Under the pieces are notes generated by a model. That model searched no databases. It saw only the letters and a program-made list of their open reading frames with translations, and was not told the origin of the DNA. Shown here piece by piece: positions 37,982 to 40,954 of a stretch of DNA of 40,954 nt. The translations under genes and the position numbers were made by a program. This DNA comes from an uncultured Actinomycetes bacterium (GTDB taxonomy: Bacteria > Actinomycetota > Actinomycetes > Nanopelagicales > Nanopelagicaceae): NCBI GenBank assembly GCA_903838035.1, contig CAILWW010000029.1, positions 1 through 40,954 of the forward strand, written 5' to 3'. Position 1 is the first letter of the stretch. Each line of letters opens with the position of its first letter.

Positions 37982-40666
37982 GTGAACTCCGCTGAAATTA
38001 GAGCGCGATGGCTGCGCTTCTTTGAATCTGGCAATAGCCAAGGTTTGACGCATACCGTCGTTCCTTCAGCTTCGCTAATCGCTGACGATCCAAACCTGCT
38101 GCTCGTCAATGCCGGCATGGTTCCCTTCAAGCCCTACTTTCTTGGGGAAGTTAAACCACCCTATGTGCGAGCTACTTCGGTTCAGAAGTGTGTTCGAACG
38201 CTAGATATTGATGAAGTAGGTAAGACGACTCGGCACGCATCGTTTTTTCAAATGTGCGGAAATTTTAGTTTTGGTGATTACTTTAAAGAAGGCGCTATAT
38301 CCCTCGCTTGGGAGTTACTTACTAAACCTATAGCTGATGGTGGTTATGGTTTTCCAGAAGAGAAGCTCTGGGTTACTGTCTTTCAAAATGATGATGAAGC
38401 GGCTGATATTTGGCACAAGAAGATTGGCATTCCGCGTGAGCGAATTCAACGCCGCGGCATGGAAGATAATTTCTGGTCGATGGGAGTTCCGGGTCCTTGC
38501 GGTCCTTGTTCCGAGATTTATTACGATCGCGGTCCGGCTTATGGTGCAGATGGTGGACCTATTGCCGATGAGAATCGTTACCTCGAAGTATGGAACCTAG
38601 TCTTCATGCAGAATATTCGGGGCGAGGGCTCAGGCAAAGATGATTACCCTATTTTGGGAGAGCTACCAGCAAAAAATATTGATACCGGACTTGGATTAGA
38701 ACGAGCTGCTGCGTTGCTCCAAGGCGTAGAAAATATCTATGAAATTGATACAACTATGCAGATTCTCGCGCGCGCCTCTGAGCTCACGGGCGTTAAATAT
38801 GGAGCAAACCTAAAGAGCGATATCGCCTTGCGCGTAATTGCTGATCATGCGCGCACTTCTATGATGCTGATCGGCGATGGAGTATTGCCTGGTAATGAGG
38901 GACGTGGCTACGTATTACGACGAATGATGCGCCGCACTATTCGTAATATGCGAATCCTTGGTGCCCACGAACCTACCGCGACAGAGTTAGTTCAAGCAGC
39001 TATCGGTGCTATGGGGGCGCAGTATCCAGAACTCATTGAGAACGCGGAGCGAATCACCACTGTCTCCGTGAATGAGGAAGAGTCCTTTCTCGCTACGCTG
39101 AAGAGTGGTACCCAGATCTTCGACCTTGCCGCTAAATCTGCAAAGGGTGCGAACGATGTTCGCCTTGGCGGCGAGACTGTCTTTAAATTGCACGATACAT
39201 ATGGATTTCCTTTTGATCTCACCCTAGAGATGGCTTCGGAGCAAGGTCTCTCTGTAGATGAAGATGGCTTCCGAAAGTTAATGAAGGAGCAGAAGGATCG
39301 CGCCAAGGCCGATGCTCGCTCAAAGAAAAGCGGTCACACCGATCTCTCCGAATATCGCAAAATTTTCGATGCTAAAGGCGCAACCAGTTTTATCGGTTAT
39401 GACAATATTGTTGGCGAAGCCCGCGTCGCTGGAATCCTTGTGGATGGCAAATCAGTTGCCGAATCCGGTGCTAGCAAGGAAATTGAAATTGTCTTAGATC
39501 GCACGCCATTTTATGCTGAAGGCGGCGGCCAGCTTCCTGATGGTGGAACCATCAAACTCAGCAATGGAGCCCTTGTAGAAATTGATGATGTGCAATGTCC
39601 AGTACCTGGTCTCTATGTACACCGCGGAACAGTTCTCTCGGGTTCAGTTCAGGTATCTGACGAAGCACTTGCTGCCATCGATAGAGAACGTCGCTTGGCA
39701 ATTTCGCGAGCTCACACTGCTACACATATGGTGCATAAGGCATTCCGGGAGGCGTTAGGCGAGACCGCAACCCAAGCGGGCTCAGAAAATGCTCCTGGTC
39801 GTTTCCGCTTCGATTTCCCAGCCAACGGTTCAGTGCCTCCTTCGGTATTACGCGATGTGGAATCCCGGGTAAATGCACTTCTTTTGGAAGATTTAAACGT
39901 TACTGCCAAAACGATGACCCAACCCGAAGCGAAAGCTATGGGTGCGATGGCGCTCTTTGGTGAAAAGTATGGCGACCAAGTTCGCGTTGTAAGCGTTGGA
40001 GACTGGGCGCACGAGCTTTGCGGAGGCACCCACGTTTCAACATCTGGCCAGCTTGGTTTGGTAAAACTACTTTCGGAATCTTCAATCGGTGCTGGAGTCA
40101 GACGTGTTGAAGCTCTTGTTGGCCATGACGCCTTTGATTTTCTCGCCCGTGAACATATTCTCTTAAATTCACTTACTGAGATTGTTAAGGGTGCTAGGAC
40201 CGAAGAGCTGCCAGAGCGAATCTCGGATTTAATTGAGAAGTTAAAGAGCGCAGAGAAGGAACTTTCACAGTTTAAGACCAATACAATAGCCGCATCTGCC
40301 GGAGCGCTACTTGACTCCGCTGCTCGAGTTGGAAATTTCTCTGTTATCACCTCTGCTATCGCCGATGGTGTCTCGGTTGAGGATCTACGTTCAGTTGCCA
40401 GCGATCTTCGTAATCGAATGGGTGAAGGCGTTGTTGCACTAACTTCGATAAATGAGGGACGTGTTGTATTAGTTGTTGCCACAAGTGAAGGAGCGCGTTC
40501 CAGCGGAATTAAAGCTGGTGTACTAGTTAAAGCAGCTTCGACCATTCTCGGTGGCGGCGGAGGCGGCAAGGATGATTTCGCACAAGGCGGAGGAGCGAAA
40601 ATTGAGGCGCTTGACCTTGCACTTACCGAAATTAAGAAGCTCGCCACCCAAACCCTTCAGGGTTAA
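37982..40666 (+). CDS. alaS: Alanyl-tRNA synthetase
   Basis: 894 aa; [57 protein letters not shown]-terminal [15 protein letters not shown]. Confidence 0.97.
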   Translation: MNSAEIRARWLRFFESGNSQGLTHTVVPSASLIADDPNLLLVNAGMVPFKPYFLGEVKPPYVRATSVQKCVRTLDIDEVGKTTRHASFFQMCGNFSFGDYFKEGAISLAWELLTKPIADGGYGFPEEKLWVTVFQNDDEAADIWHKKIGIPRERIQRRGMEDNFWSMGVPGPCGPCSEIYYDRGPAYGADGGPIADENRYLEVWNLVFMQNIRGEGSGKDDYPILGELPAKNIDTGLGLERAAALLQGVENIYEIDTTMQILARASELTGVKYGANLKSDIALRVIADHARTSMMLIGDGVLPGNEGRGYVLRRMMRRTIRNMRILGAHEPTATELVQAAIGAMGAQYPELIENAERITTVSVNEEESFLATLKSGTQIFDLAAKSAKGANDVRLGGETVFKLHDTYGFPFDLTLEMASEQGLSVDEDGFRKLMKEQKDRAKADARSKKSGHTDLSEYRKIFDAKGATSFIGYDNIVGEARVAGILVDGKSVAESGASKEIEIVLDRTPFYAEGGGQLPDGGTIKLSNGALVEIDDVQCPVPGLYVHRGTVLSGSVQVSDEALAAIDRERRLAISRAHTATHMVHKAFREALGETATQAGSENAPGRFRFDFPANGSVPPSVLRDVESRVNALLLEDLNVTAKTMTQPEAKAMGAMALFGEKYGDQVRVVSVGDWAHELCGGTHVSTSGQLGLVKLLSESSIGAGVRRVEALVGHDAFDFLAREHILLNSLTEIVKGARTEELPERISDLIEKLKSAEKELSQFKTNTIAASAGALLDSAARVGNFSVITSAIADGVSVEDLRSVASDLRNRMGEGVVALTSINEGRVVLVVATSEGARSSGIKAGVLVKAASTILGGGGGGKDDFAQGGGAKIEALDLALTEIKKLATQTLQG

Positions 40667-40672
40667 ATCACG

Positions 40673-40954
40673 GTGAATAGAGGCCGCCGAATCGCCTTTG
40701 ATTATGGTGATGTTCGTATCGGAGTTGCTATCACCGACCAAGATGCGATTCTTGCTACTGCAATAGAGAATTTGGATGCAAAGGCAGAGAACTTAACGCA
40801 GTCCATATCTGAATTATTGGCTGAATTTGAACCGCTCTATATTGCGGTCGGTTACCCACAACATTTAAGCGGTGCTCCAAGTGCTAAGAGCAAAAGTGTA
40901 GAAAGCTTCTGCATGTTACTTCGTTCGATATCGGAACTGCCTATTTATTTAGTC
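40673..40954 (+). CDS. ruvX: Putative Holliday junction resolvase RuvX/YqgF, partial (3' end outside window)
   Basis: GTG start; VNRGRRIAFDYGDVRIGVAITDQDAILATAIENL...YIAVGYPQHLSGAPSAKS; follows alaS. Open at window edge. Confidence 0.88.
   Translation, partial: MNRGRRIAFDYGDVRIGVAITDQDAILATAIENLDAKAENLTQSISELLAEFEPLYIAVGYPQHLSGAPSAKSKSVESFCMLLRSISELPIYLV

Noticed and set aside
39712-40647. 311-aa minus-strand ORF opposite alaS
   Set aside because: Ser/Pro/Arg-rich low-complexity translation with no domain pattern; alaS on the plus strand is unambiguous. Shadow ORF.
1-40954. CRISPR arrays, IS elements, prophage genes, rRNA genes, toxin-antitoxin pairs
   Set aside because: None recognised; the region is dominated by conserved housekeeping genes.

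Overview
This window looks like core chromosome from a low-GC actinobacterium. A freshwater Nanopelagicales/acI-like source is a tentative guess from gene content and order only. In order it holds: a partial cysteine-desulfurase-like gene (-); aa3 oxidase and bc1 genes ctaC-ctaD-ctaF (+) and ctaE-qcrC-qcrA-qcrB (-), with a small secreted repeat protein between them; a receiver-like protein; a DnaQ-type exonuclease; an aldo/keto reductase, a PhnB/VOC protein and a zinc alcohol dehydrogenase; three tRNAs (Val-GAC, Cys-GCA, Gly-GCC) split by a cupin gene; thrS-HIT-pgsA-acyltransferase-pimA (PIM synthesis); a LemA-like protein and a DUF3048 lipoprotein; pdxS (frameshifted as given)-pdxT-yebC-ruvCAB-secDF-relA; a DUF349 protein (-); an MBL-fold hydrolase, hisS and aspS; a lipoprotein coupled to a divergent FtsH-like AAA+/M41 protease; a DUF948 protein, alaS and partial ruvX. 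There is no CRISPR array, transposon, prophage or rRNA. I did not find a clear multi-gene novel system. The best leads are: (1) an antisense gene in the PIM operon that resembles the C-terminal half of an EF-G G domain without its GTPase motifs; (2) a recurrent YANNNT-N6-8-RTG promoter/start layout suggesting widespread leaderless transcription; (3) the lipoprotein/FtsH-like pair; (4) a 21-residue-repeat secreted mini-protein; (5) a cysteine-desulfurase-like protein that appears to lack the PLP lysine; (6) a one-base frameshift in pdxS.
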